Assembly: GCA_964358855.1 (NCBI GenBank)
Contig: CAYHQQ010000002.1
Span: forward strand, 62,001-126,000
Reading direction: 5' to 3'
Source of the DNA: UBA2396 sp038042175
Lineage (GTDB): Bacteria > Planctomycetota > Phycisphaerae > Phycisphaerales > UBA1924
Length of the DNA stretch: 64,000 bases
Shown piece after piece: positions 43,756 through 52,350 of the stretch. Every line of letters begins with the position of its first letter. Position 1 is the stretch's first letter. The position numbers and the translations under genes were made by a program. The notes beneath the pieces are model-generated. The model was given only the letters and a program-made list of their open reading frames with translations. It ran no database searches and was not told where the DNA came from.

Positions 43756-46032
43756 GTGCCCACACCCTCTAACGCCGACAACACGAACGCCGCCGACGCC
43801 GGGGGGCTGCCCAAGAGGCCTCTTGTTCTTGGCGCCATCGTGCTGGGCGCGATCGTGGCGGTCGCGAGTCTTTCGGCCGGCTCCACCGACCCGCTGACGG
43901 CGACCTCCTTCGCGCTGACCAAAGTACTCACCGCGTCGTGGCCCGCGGCCCTTTATCTCATCGCGGCCATCGGCTTGGGAAGGCTTGCCGGCCCCCTTTT
44001 CAAAGGCGCGGCCGATCCGCTGGCGGCACAGATCGGCTGCGGGCTCGCGATCATGCTCAGCGTTTCCCACGTCCTGGGACAGGTTGGACTCCTTCAGGGC
44101 ACGATCGGCCTCTTCGCCGGGCTGGCCCCCATGGGTGCCGGACTTGTGCTGCTGGCGGTGCAGCTTTGCTCAAATCCGACCGGGCTCACCGCGCTGGGCC
44201 GCTCGCTCTCACATCCCACCGAGCCGGCGCGATCGTTCATGCCATGGTTTGTCCCCGCCGCGATCGGGGTCGCGGTGATGCTCGTGGCTGCGTCCATGCC
44301 GCCGGGATACTTGTGGTCGTCGGAATACGGCGGGTTCGACGCTCTTTCCTACCACCTCCAGTTGCCGCAGGAATGGCTCGCCTCGGGCAGGCTCGCCCCC
44401 GTGAGCCACAACATGTACTCCTTCCTGCCGTCGTACATGGAGGCGGCGTTTCTGCACCTCTCGGCGATGACCGGTGCGCCAGTCGCAGCAACTCCTGACG
44501 ACGCGATGGGACTCCTGGCGGGCGATGGGTGGCGAGCCCTCTCCTGCCAATACCTCCAGGTCGGCCTGGCGATTCTCTCCGCGATCGGAGCCGCGCGCCT
44601 CTCGCATCGGATGCTGGCCGAATCCGGCCACGACGGACACTCCGCCACACTCGCCCGAAGCGCGGCGGGCGCGTTCGTGCTCGTGGTGCCATGGGTCGCC
44701 GTGTGCGGGTCGCTCGCGTACAACGACCTGGGCGTCGTCGCGCTCGCCGGTCCCGCGATGCTCGTGGGCGCCGATCGTGGGCTGCCGGGGTGGAAACGCG
44801 GCCTGCTCTGCGGGCTTCTCGTCGGCGTGGCCTCGAGCGTCAAACCGCCGGCGATCTTCATGATTGGTGGACCCGTCGCGGTGCTGCTGCTCACCACCAC
44901 GCCGCCGCGGCAATGGCCCGCGATGCTCAGCTCGGGAGTGATCGCCGGTCTGGCCGCATGCTCGCCCTGGCTTGTGCGCAACTGGCAAGCCTGCGGCAAC
45001 CCCATCTTCCCCTACGCCAGCACCGTGTTTGGTCTTGCCCACTGGTCGTCGGAACAACTCTCGCGATACTCCGCGGCACACCACGAAGCATCGTCACTGT
45101 GGCACAAGCTTGAGCTGCTCGTGAGCGCCCCGATCCCGACGCCCGGCGGCAAGCCCGAGCAGCACCGGGGCTTCATGCACCCGCAGTGGGGGCTGGTCCT
45201 TCCGTTTGCCTTGGTCGCGGCGTCGCAGTGCGTTCTCGACTCCCGCACGCGGCGGTGGGGGTGGAGACTCGTGGCCGGCTCCGCGCTCGCGATTGTGGCC
45301 TGGCTCTTTCTGACCCACATCCAGTCGCGATTCCTCCTTCCTCTCGTGCTTCCCGCCGCGGTTCTCGTCGCCTCGCCCCTCGCCGCTCTTGGACGCTGGA
45401 ACGGTCGGGCGGGCGGAATGCTGTCGATCCTGGCAACGATCCTGACACTGGCGATCGGCACGGCCTACACCGTGGGCGTGTATTCCAGGGAATCGGGTGG
45501 CGCTCCCGCCCAGGACCTTTCGATCTGGCCGGGCGATCTCACCGGGCTTCGCGGGAGAAGCGTGCTCGACGCCAGGTTTCCTGCCCAGCGCATCGAGTAC
45601 CTGATGGGTCCGAACATCTCGCCCGAGGGCTTCTGCAACCTCGCGCTCCCGCGCGAGTCGGTCGTGTATCTTCTGGGCGTGTCGACCCCGTTGTACTACC
45701 AGTGCCGAGTTGTCTATCACACCACGTGGGACCGCTCGCCATTGAGCGAGGTGCTGGGGCAGAGCTCTCAGGCCGCAACGCCCGATCAGCACCTCGCCGC
45801 CCTTCGCGCCAGGGGCATCACGCACGTGCTGGTGGACTTCGCCGAGCTCGATCGCTTGCAGCGGAGTCGCTACTACGACCCAAGCGTCACGCCGCAGAGC
45901 GTGGCCGACCTGTTCCTTGGCCGGTCCAGCGTCGTGCGAGCGTGGGGCCCCGAGCGGTCGCCCATGCAGGTGCTGTTCAGCATCGCACCGGCGAAGTCGG
46001 GCCTGGCGCTGGGCGAGGGGAGCACGCCATGA
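43756..46032 (+). CDS. GT-C-fold membrane glycosyltransferase (ArnT/PMT-like)
   Basis: This 758-residue polytopic protein (GTG start at 43756; a GTG at 43711 is possible) has about ten or more hydrophobic helices. The first large extracytoplasmic loop contains GGFDALSYHLQLPQEWLASGRLAPVSHNMYSFLPSYMEAAFLHL, the loop pattern of polyprenyl-phosphate-dependent GT-C enzymes with an Asp at the catalytic position. A C-terminal soluble part (RQHLAALRARGITHVLVDFAEL-like segment) follows. The family glycosylates envelope lipids or proteins. Its stop overlaps the flippase-like gene start by 4 bp (ATGA), making a functional link to a lipid-linked sugar plausible. Confidence 0.75.
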   Translation: MPTPSNADNTNAADAGGLPKRPLVLGAIVLGAIVAVASLSAGSTDPLTATSFALTKVLTASWPAALYLIAAIGLGRLAGPLFKGAADPLAAQIGCGLAIMLSVSHVLGQVGLLQGTIGLFAGLAPMGAGLVLLAVQLCSNPTGLTALGRSLSHPTEPARSFMPWFVPAAIGVAVMLVAASMPPGYLWSSEYGGFDALSYHLQLPQEWLASGRLAPVSHNMYSFLPSYMEAAFLHLSAMTGAPVAATPDDAMGLLAGDGWRALSCQYLQVGLAILSAIGAARLSHRMLAESGHDGHSATLARSAAGAFVLVVPWVAVCGSLAYNDLGVVALAGPAMLVGADRGLPGWKRGLLCGLLVGVASSVKPPAIFMIGGPVAVLLLTTTPPRQWPAMLSSGVIAGLAACSPWLVRNWQACGNPIFPYASTVFGLAHWSSEQLSRYSAAHHEASSLWHKLELLVSAPIPTPGGKPEQHRGFMHPQWGLVLPFALVAASQCVLDSRTRRWGWRLVAGSALAIVAWLFLTHIQSRFLLPLVLPAAVLVASPLAALGRWNGRAGGMLSILATILTLAIGTAYTVGVYSRESGGAPAQDLSIWPGDLTGLRGRSVLDARFPAQRIEYLMGPNISPEGFCNLALPRESVVYLLGVSTPLYYQCRVVYHTTWDRSPLSEVLGQSSQAATPDQHLAALRARGITHVLVDFAELDRLQRSRYYDPSVTPQSVADLFLGRSSVVRAWGPERSPMQVLFSIAPAKSGLALGEGSTP

Positions 46033-47132
46033 CCCGGACTCAGGAATCCACGCCGGGGCGTCGATGGGTCCGGTTGACCATCCAGCTCGGCATGTTCGGC
46101 GTGGGCCTGGTGCTGCTCTACTGGGTCGTGCGTCAGGCCCTCGACGAGCGAAACCAGGGCGCGATCCGGAGCATCCGGTCCGCGTCGTCCGCCGACATCG
46201 CCCTGCTGCTCGCCATGACGCTCGGCTCGCTTCTGATCAATGGCGGGATCTTCTGGGCGTGCATCCGACCGGTGCGCAACCTGCGGATGATCGACGTGCA
46301 GGCGGTCAACGCCGTCGGCACGCTGCTCGCCAACCCGCCCGGCAAGCTCAGCATCGTCTTTCGCGTGTTCATGCACCACCGGCGCGACCACATCCCACTG
46401 CTCACGATCGCGGCGTGGTTTGTCGCGGTGGCCATCGGGATCTCGGCCGCGACCAACCCGATCTTCTTTGCTTCCTGGTATCTCAAAGAACTCGACGCGA
46501 CCTGGGCCGCGGTTGTCGTTGCGGGGTTGGGCGCGTCCTACCTGGCGGTGCTGGGGATCGCCAAGACCTTCGCCGGCGAGGCCGGCCTGGCCCGATTCCG
46601 GCGCACCGTGAGCATCCTGCTCCTGGGGAGATTGAGCGGCTTTGTCGCCGGTCCGGCGCTCGAGAAAGTGCACGCGGGATTCGACATGCTGTCGCATCCC
46701 GGCTGGCTCTTCGTGCAGATGGCGCTGCGCTCGGCCGACCTGTTCCTGCTGGGCGGAAGGCTCTATCTGTGCGCCAAGATCGCCGGCACGCACGTCTCGT
46801 TCAACGACGCGCTGGTGTACGGGGCCATCCGCTTCGCGATCGCGACGCTGTTACCCTCGGGCGCGATGGGCTCGCAAGAAGCAGGAACCACATGGATCGC
46901 CCGGCTCCGGCAGACCGCCGCCTCCGAGCAGTTCGAGGTCGTCCTGGTCTTCATGCTCGTCACCGAGATGGTGGTGTACAGCGTCGCGACCGCCCTGAGC
47001 CTGTGGTGGCTCAAGCCCTGGCGGATCGCCGGTGAGTCGCGGGCTGCCGAACCCGAGAGCGAGGCTCCGAAGAGCCTCGCGGCGTCCCCCGCTCATCCAA
47101 TGGAATCACCCGATGCGGTACATTGCGATTGA
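46029..47132 (+). CDS. Flippase-like / lysylphosphatidylglycerol synthase TM-region protein (YbhN family)
   Basis: This 367-residue membrane protein matches the flippase-like domain family. It has several helices, including VRLTIQLGMFGVGLVLLYW and LLLAMTLGSLLINGGIFWA. The diagnostic AVNAVGTLLANPPGKLS loop is present, as is the late IRFAIATLLPSGAMGSQEAGTTW segment. YbhN/AglD-type members are proposed lipid translocases or sugar transferases; none is firmly assigned here. It starts 4 bp inside the GT-C gene and overlaps ruvX by 20 bp. The extended frame upstream belongs to a shadow. Confidence 0.82.
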   Translation: MTRTQESTPGRRWVRLTIQLGMFGVGLVLLYWVVRQALDERNQGAIRSIRSASSADIALLLAMTLGSLLINGGIFWACIRPVRNLRMIDVQAVNAVGTLLANPPGKLSIVFRVFMHHRRDHIPLLTIAAWFVAVAIGISAATNPIFFASWYLKELDATWAAVVVAGLGASYLAVLGIAKTFAGEAGLARFRRTVSILLLGRLSGFVAGPALEKVHAGFDMLSHPGWLFVQMALRSADLFLLGGRLYLCAKIAGTHVSFNDALVYGAIRFAIATLLPSGAMGSQEAGTTWIARLRQTAASEQFEVVLVFMLVTEMVVYSVATALSLWWLKPWRIAGESRAAEPESEAPKSLAASPAHPMESPDAVHCD

Positions 47133-47571
47133 TCTCGGGGACGCGAGGACGGGCCTGGCGGTCGGCGATGCCGTCACGCGCATCGTTTCGCCCTTGAGCG
47201 TGGTGGAATGCCCGACGGGGCTCTGCGCGGGCGAGGCCCTGCTCGACCTGCTCGTCAAGGCGATCTCCCAGACGGTGGGCCCGCACGCCAAGTGCGAGCT
47301 CGTCGTGGGCCTGCCCATCAACATGGACGGCTCGGAGGGCCAGCGGGCCAGGATCGTGCGAGACTGGGCTCGGCGGATCGCAGAGCGGACAGGTCGCATC
47401 GTGCACCTGCAGGACGAACGGCTCACCAGCACCGCCGCCGACTGGTCGATGGCCAAGAGCGGCATGACCCACAAGCAGAAGAAAGAGCGGCGCGACGCGC
47501 TGGCGGCCGCCGCAATCCTGCGTGATTTCCTGGCCGGTCTCGATCGCCCCGTCGACGAGGAATCGCCGTGA
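47113..47571 (+). CDS. ruvX: RuvX/YqgF-family Holliday-junction resolvase-like protein
   Basis: This 152-residue RNase H-fold protein starts at 47113. The catalytic Asp is in YIAIDLGDARTGLAVGD near residue 7, the conserved Glu lies in LVVGLPINMDGSEGQRA's neighbourhood, and the final acidic DERLTSTAAD and KKERRDALAAAAILRDFL motifs are present. RuvX/YqgF processes 16S rRNA 5' ends in E. coli and can act on branched DNA. The gene overlaps the flippase-like gene by 20 bp and the hydrolase gene by 4 bp, so it is translationally coupled to genes unrelated in function. Confidence 0.92.
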   Translation: MRYIAIDLGDARTGLAVGDAVTRIVSPLSVVECPTGLCAGEALLDLLVKAISQTVGPHAKCELVVGLPINMDGSEGQRARIVRDWARRIAERTGRIVHLQDERLTSTAADWSMAKSGMTHKQKKERRDALAAAAILRDFLAGLDRPVDEESP

Positions 47572-48254
47572 AGTCGCCCGATCAATCGACGGTCGTGCTC
47601 TTTCCGGGCATGGGAGCCGACGCCCGCATGTTCGACGGGCTACGCGAGGAGTTTCCGCGACTCGTTGTGCCCGACTGGCCCGACGTCGATGACCGCCCGT
47701 CGCTTCGGGCGTTTGCCGGCCGGGTGGCCGAACGGCTGAGCGCCGCGGGGCTGGCATCTCCCGAGATGGTGCTGGGCGGCGCGTCCTTTGGGGGGATGGT
47801 CGCCCTGGAGGTCGCCAAGATCGTGAAACCCAGAGCGGTGGTGCTCATCGGCAGTTGCCGCCATCCCTCGGCCATCCCCCGCAGGCTCGCGTGGCTCGAG
47901 TGGCTCTGCCGTCCCATCCCGACCTCGCTGCTGGACCATCTCAAGTTTCTGGGACGTGCCGGAGACCACGGCCTTGGACCCATGGATGACTCGCACCGCC
48001 GGCTGCTCGCTGAGATGATGCGGGATGTGCCGATGCGATTCGTCGCCTGGTCGTCCCGGGCGATCTTTGAATGGCCCGGTTGTCCAGATCCAGGCGTTTC
48101 GGTGCTGCATGTCCACGGGCGACTTGATGGGATGATCCTCTCGTCGCGGGTTGTGCCCGACGTGTGGATCGACGGTGCCGGCCATGTGCCGAGCATGACG
48201 CACCCGGCGGACGTGGGAGCGATCATCCGCAGGGCGTGTAGACTTGACCCATGA
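47568..48254 (+). CDS. Alpha/beta-fold hydrolase
   Basis: The 228-residue protein starts with GTG overlapping the ruvX stop. It has the alpha/beta hydrolase nucleophile elbow GGASFGGMVALE near residue 71. A catalytic Asp lies in HVHGRLDGM near 190 and a His in DGAGHVPSM near 208. The oxyanion-hole region is FPGMGADARMF at the N-terminus. There is no signal peptide. Substrate cannot be inferred. Its stop overlaps the methyltransferase gene start (ATGA). Confidence 0.85.
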   Translation: MKSPDQSTVVLFPGMGADARMFDGLREEFPRLVVPDWPDVDDRPSLRAFAGRVAERLSAAGLASPEMVLGGASFGGMVALEVAKIVKPRAVVLIGSCRHPSAIPRRLAWLEWLCRPIPTSLLDHLKFLGRAGDHGLGPMDDSHRRLLAEMMRDVPMRFVAWSSRAIFEWPGCPDPGVSVLHVHGRLDGMILSSRVVPDVWIDGAGHVPSMTHPADVGAIIRRACRLDP

Positions 48255-49822
48255 ACGGCGTGCCCGGGCCCTTTCGTCCTTCGCTGCTCGAAGAGCCCCG
48301 AGCCCTCGTCGACGCACTTGGCGAGGCCGGATACACCGCCGACAATCTGGCACGGATCGGCGCTTTGCCCCGGGGGACCGAGTCGGTTCCCGTCTGGGAA
48401 CTTCGCCGGCGAGCCGCCGGTGAAGGCAAGCTCGAAACGCTCGTGCGGCTCTTCATGCTTGCCCAGACCGAGGACGCGCCGGCCGTCGAGAAAGCCCTTG
48501 GCGCGAGCCTCACGCGATCGCTGGCGGCGGCGGGACTCGTCGTGTCCCACTCCGGCGGCTGGCGGGCCGAGGCCGCCCTGGTGCCCACGGGCGAGCTCTT
48601 CTTTCTCCGCGACTTTGGCGCTGAGACCCTCGGCGTTACGGGCGACAAACTCCGCGTCGATCACGTGCTCCCGGTGGGCAAGGCCAGCGTGCTTGCGGCC
48701 CAGTTGACGGTGCGCCGGCCAGGCAAACTCGGGCTCGACCTGGGCACAGGGCAGGGCTTTCAGGCCGTCGCGTGCGCCTCGCACTGCGATCGCGTGATCG
48801 CGACGGACATCACCGAGCGGAGCTTGAGCTTCGCCGCGATGAACGCCAGGCTCAACGGCCTTCCCGTCGCCGAGCCGGGTCGAGGGGTTGAGGTGCGGCT
48901 GGGTGGATTCTTTGAGCCCGTGGAGGATCTCCGCGGCACGTTCGACACCATCGTCTGCAATCCGCCCTTTGTGATCACCCCGCCCCAGGACGTCGTGGCC
49001 TTCTCCGGCGGCGACGGCGGCGGCGCGGAAGGGGACGGCATCGTCGCGCGCATCGTGCGTGAAGCGCCGGCCTTCCTGGCCGAAGGAGGCTTCGCCACGA
49101 TCGTCATGAACTGGCGCCACCAGGGTCGCGACGACTGGTCGCAGCGCCCCGAGTCGTGGCTCTCGGGGAGCCGCGCCGACGCGTGGCTCCTGCGCTCGAG
49201 CACGAGAACCGCCCGCGACTACGCGCTCCAATGGGTCGAACGATTCGCCGGCTCGCCCGAGCGGGTCGATCCTGCGGAGGTCGATCGATGGACCCGGCAC
49301 TACGAGCGCCTTGGGATCGCCGCCATCAGCTTTGGGGCGATCATCATCCGCAAGCGGTCGGGAGGCGGCGGTGGGGATCAGGCGAACTGGTTCCGGGGCG
49401 ACGAGATCGAGCTGGATGTCAGGCACGGGTACGCCGGCCGACAGATCCAGGACGTGTTCGCCGGGACCACCCTGCTGTCGAGCGTCAGATCGGGCGATGA
49501 TCTTCTGGCGGCCAAGGTGAGGCCCGCCACCGGGCTCGTGCTCCGAGAGAACCGTGGTCTGGACAAGGCAGGATGGCGACGCACGTCGGCCCTGATCGGA
49601 CGCGCCGAGGGACTGCCGATGGATCGCCCAAGCGACGCCGCGACCGAGCGATTGCTGGAGTTGTGCGGACAGGAGATGGACCTGGGCTCCGCGCTCGGAC
49701 GTCTGGCGGGCGAGTCGGGCGTGCCGGTGGATACTGTGCTCCGTGAGGGAGCGGGGGCGGCCGCAGAGCTGCTCCGTGCCGGATTCCTGGTTCCGATGTC
49801 CAGGGCGGAGGGCGAGTCATGA
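48251..49822 (+). CDS. SAM-dependent methyltransferase (NPPF motif, PrmC/HemK-like)
   Basis: This 523-residue protein has a ~150-residue winged-helix-like N-terminus, then a class I SAM domain. The latter begins with KLGLDLGTGQGFQAVACAS near residue 158 and carries DTIVCNPPFVITPP near 236. The Asn-Pro-Pro-Phe loop is the active-site motif of amide-N or adenine-N methyltransferases such as PrmC and the RsmC/RlmG group. Two C-terminal domains follow (RWTRHYERLGIAAISFGAII and a ~120-residue tail). A nucleic acid or protein target is likely; the exact one cannot be read. It overlaps the hydrolase and M14 genes by 4 bp each. Confidence 0.85.
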   Translation: MNGVPGPFRPSLLEEPRALVDALGEAGYTADNLARIGALPRGTESVPVWELRRRAAGEGKLETLVRLFMLAQTEDAPAVEKALGASLTRSLAAAGLVVSHSGGWRAEAALVPTGELFFLRDFGAETLGVTGDKLRVDHVLPVGKASVLAAQLTVRRPGKLGLDLGTGQGFQAVACASHCDRVIATDITERSLSFAAMNARLNGLPVAEPGRGVEVRLGGFFEPVEDLRGTFDTIVCNPPFVITPPQDVVAFSGGDGGGAEGDGIVARIVREAPAFLAEGGFATIVMNWRHQGRDDWSQRPESWLSGSRADAWLLRSSTRTARDYALQWVERFAGSPERVDPAEVDRWTRHYERLGIAAISFGAIIIRKRSGGGGGDQANWFRGDEIELDVRHGYAGRQIQDVFAGTTLLSSVRSGDDLLAAKVRPATGLVLRENRGLDKAGWRRTSALIGRAEGLPMDRPSDAATERLLELCGQEMDLGSALGRLAGESGVPVDTVLREGAGAAAELLRAGFLVPMSRAEGES

Positions 49823-51429
49823 GCGTGAAACAGGCGGTGTGTGCGGCGGTGGTCCTTGCACTCGCGGGGCGCGGCGGCGCGCAGCCGGCCGAGTTCCCCG
49901 CGCTCCAGACGATCGCCGAGCGATCGGAGTATCGCAAGACCTCGACCTACGTCGAGTGCGTGGCCCAGCTCGATGCCATCGAGCAGGTGTCCAAGGTCGC
50001 CACCCGCTTTGAGATGGGCAAGACGGTCGAGGGCCGTTCGATTCCCGTGATCGTGCTCGCCGACCCGCCCGTGCGCAACGCGGCCGAAGCGCGGGAAGCG
50101 GCCAGGAACGGAAAGCTCGTCGTGCTGCTCTTTGGGAACATCCACGCGGGCGAGGTCGACGGAAAGGAAGCGCTGGGAGCTCTGGCGCGGGAGCTGGCAA
50201 GTTCCCCGGGCCACCCGCTCCTGCGGAATCTCGTGATCGCGATCGCCCCGATCTACAACGCCGACGGCAACGAACGCTTCGGTCCCACCAGTCGCAACCG
50301 TCCGGGCCAGGTCGGCCCCGAGGACGGGTGCGGCCAGCGTCACAACGCGATGGACCTGGACCTCAACCGCGACTTCATCAAGGTGGAGGCGCCCGAAACC
50401 CGGGCGCTGCTCGCCTTCATGAACGAGTGGGACCCGGCGCTCGTCGTCGATTGCCACACGACCAACGGGAGCAACCACCGTTACCTCATCACCTACGCGG
50501 GGCCCAAGGCTCCCGCGGGCGACCCCAGGCTCCCATCCTTCGCGCGCGAGCAGTTCTTCCCGAGCGTCGCGACCGAGTTCGAAAGACTGACCAGACGCCC
50601 CGTCTTCTGGTACGGCAACTTCGAGGGAGCGTTCGGCGACGCCAAACCCGGGCACGCGAGGTGGGAGAGCTTCCCGGCCGAGGCACGCTTTGGCACGACG
50701 TACATCGGCCTGCGCGGGCGCATGTCCGTCTTGTCGGAGAGTTACTCCTACGCGACGTACAAAGATCGCGTGCTGGGGACGAATCTCTTCTGCCAGACCG
50801 TCCTGCGGGCGGCCGACGCGCAGCGCGTCGAGATTCGGCGACTCATTGATGAGATGGACAAGGACGCTCGCCTTGGAGCCAAGGAAGTGGCGATTAGATC
50901 CAAGGTCGCCGCCTGGCCCGGCAAGGTGACCGTCCAGGGATTCGAGGAAGAGGAGAAGGACGCTCGCACGCGTTCCACCGATCGACCCAAGGACTACCAG
51001 TGCGAGTTCTGGGACCGCTTCGAGCCCACACTCACGGTGAAAGCGCCCGCGGCCTACGTCATCCTCAAGCCCTCGGCCAAGGTCGAACAGACACTGCTCG
51101 CGCACGGGATCGACTTCGCGAGAACAACCGCCGAGTCGAGAGTGCCCGCGGAAATCTACCGCGTCGATTCGGCGAAGAGCGCGTCGCGCCTCTTCCAGGG
51201 GCACGCCTTGGTCGAGCTGTCCGCGACACCCAGACCCGCAAAGGCGACCGTTCCCGCGGGCTCGATCGTTGTTCGCACGAGCCAGCGCCTCTCGCGCCTC
51301 GTGGTCTATCTGCTCGAGCCCGCGAGCGAGGACGGCCTGGCGACCTGGAATTTCTTCGACGAGGCGGCGAAGGTGGATTCGGACTTCCCCGTGATCCGGA
51401 TTTCGGCGGTCGCGGATGTTCCCAAGTGA
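49819..51429 (+). CDS. Secreted M14-family zinc carboxypeptidase
   Basis: This 536-residue protein has a signal peptide (VCAAVVLALAGRGGAQ). The zinc ligands are visible: NIHAGEVDGKEAL (H-x2-E, near residue 113) and VDCHTTNG (His near 215). The catalytic Glu lies in LSESYSYATYKDR near 310. The domain is of the M14 zinc carboxypeptidase type. A ~150-residue beta-rich C-terminal extension follows. It probably trims peptides or peptidoglycan-related substrates in the periplasm. Its start overlaps the methyltransferase gene by 4 bp and its end overlaps the pseudopilin gene by 14 bp. Confidence 0.9.
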   Translation: MSVKQAVCAAVVLALAGRGGAQPAEFPALQTIAERSEYRKTSTYVECVAQLDAIEQVSKVATRFEMGKTVEGRSIPVIVLADPPVRNAAEAREAARNGKLVVLLFGNIHAGEVDGKEALGALARELASSPGHPLLRNLVIAIAPIYNADGNERFGPTSRNRPGQVGPEDGCGQRHNAMDLDLNRDFIKVEAPETRALLAFMNEWDPALVVDCHTTNGSNHRYLITYAGPKAPAGDPRLPSFAREQFFPSVATEFERLTRRPVFWYGNFEGAFGDAKPGHARWESFPAEARFGTTYIGLRGRMSVLSESYSYATYKDRVLGTNLFCQTVLRAADAQRVEIRRLIDEMDKDARLGAKEVAIRSKVAAWPGKVTVQGFEEEEKDARTRSTDRPKDYQCEFWDRFEPTLTVKAPAAYVILKPSAKVEQTLLAHGIDFARTTAESRVPAEIYRVDSAKSASRLFQGHALVELSATPRPAKATVPAGSIVVRTSQRLSRLVVYLLEPASEDGLATWNFFDEAAKVDSDFPVIRISAVADVPK

Positions 51430-52342
51430 AGCCAATCCCGCTCGCGGGAACCGTGGCCCGCCCGGAGACGTAAATTCAAGGACGGGAGGCACGGCGATCG
51501 ACCCACGCGCGACCCAGGACGACTCTGCAGACCGGCGGGCCTTCACGCTCGTCGAACTTCTCGTGGTGATCTCGATCATCGCGCTGCTCATCGGGCTGCT
51601 CCTGCCGGCGCTGGCCAAGGCGAGGGCGTCGGGAAGGCTCGCTCGGTGCCTCGCGAACCAGCACCAGCTCGCGATCGCCTGGGCGATGTACGCCGACGAA
51701 CAGCGGTCCTTTCCAACCGTCGACAAGCCCGACTGGCACATGAAGCTCCGCTGGGGATGGGGCGGCGTGCACTGGTACGGGCGAGAGGCCGACGGCACGC
51801 CCATCGATATGCCGCCCTGGCCCGGGCTTCCCGCGCTCGTGGCGGCGAGGCCGATCAATCCCTACGTCGGCACCCCGCCGATCGTCGAGACGGCGGTGGG
51901 GGTGTACCGGTGTCCGGGCGACACACCGCTGAGGATGTCACGCAGCGGCCGCGCCGTCGACTGGTCCGCCTTCTCGCAGTTCAGCAGCTCGGACGAGAAG
52001 GAAACGACGGTCTTCGGGCAGCTGGGCACGAGCTATGAGGCCAACACGCGCCTGTACGTGCAGGCCGACGGACCAGGACCAGACCCCATGGGCACCAATT
52101 GGTTCCGCAGAACGATGGGACCCAAGGATGTTCATCTGCCGCCCTCGAGGGTCGTGCTGCTGGGGGACATCGGCGGCCTGGCCGCGGCCTCGTGGAATCG
52201 CCAGAGCCGCGCGGTCTCCGACATCATCACGGGCTGGTGGCATGGCAAGGACGCGGCGACGCTGGTCTTTCACGACGCCTCGACCCGGCTTGTGCCGCTT
52301 GGCGACGACTACCCCGCCGATATCTCGTTCTCTCGGGATTGA
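51416..52342 (+). CDS. Type II secretion-like pseudopilin (prepilin N-terminal methylation domain)
   Basis: This 308-residue protein has the prepilin motif DRRAFTLVELLVVISIIALL at about residue 40-58, followed by ARCLANQHQLAIAWAMYA, common to planctomycete pseudopilins. The C-terminus carries WWHGKDAATLVFHDASTRLVPLGDD, the modified DG-type tail region. The ~42-residue leader before the cleavage site is unusually long; the true start may be an internal codon, but ATG 51416 is favoured by coupling to the M14 gene (14-bp overlap). It is probably inserted in the inner membrane and acts in a type II-like assembly. It is the second pseudopilin in the window. Confidence 0.83.
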   Translation: MFPSEANPARGNRGPPGDVNSRTGGTAIDPRATQDDSADRRAFTLVELLVVISIIALLIGLLLPALAKARASGRLARCLANQHQLAIAWAMYADEQRSFPTVDKPDWHMKLRWGWGGVHWYGREADGTPIDMPPWPGLPALVAARPINPYVGTPPIVETAVGVYRCPGDTPLRMSRSGRAVDWSAFSQFSSSDEKETTVFGQLGTSYEANTRLYVQADGPGPDPMGTNWFRRTMGPKDVHLPPSRVVLLGDIGGLAAASWNRQSRAVSDIITGWWHGKDAATLVFHDASTRLVPLGDDYPADISFSRD

Positions 52343-52350
52343 GCAACCAG

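Noticed and set aside
42394..44070. Minus-strand open frame of 558 codons
   Set aside because: It is antisense to the exbD genes and GT-C gene and spans the Fur gene in another frame; Arg/Gly-rich shadow.
47582..49426. Minus-strand open frame of 614 codons
   Set aside because: It is antisense to the hydrolase and methyltransferase genes, which have full motifs.
49378..51858. Minus-strand open frame of 826 codons
   Set aside because: It is antisense to the methyltransferase, M14 and pseudopilin genes; no domain is visible.
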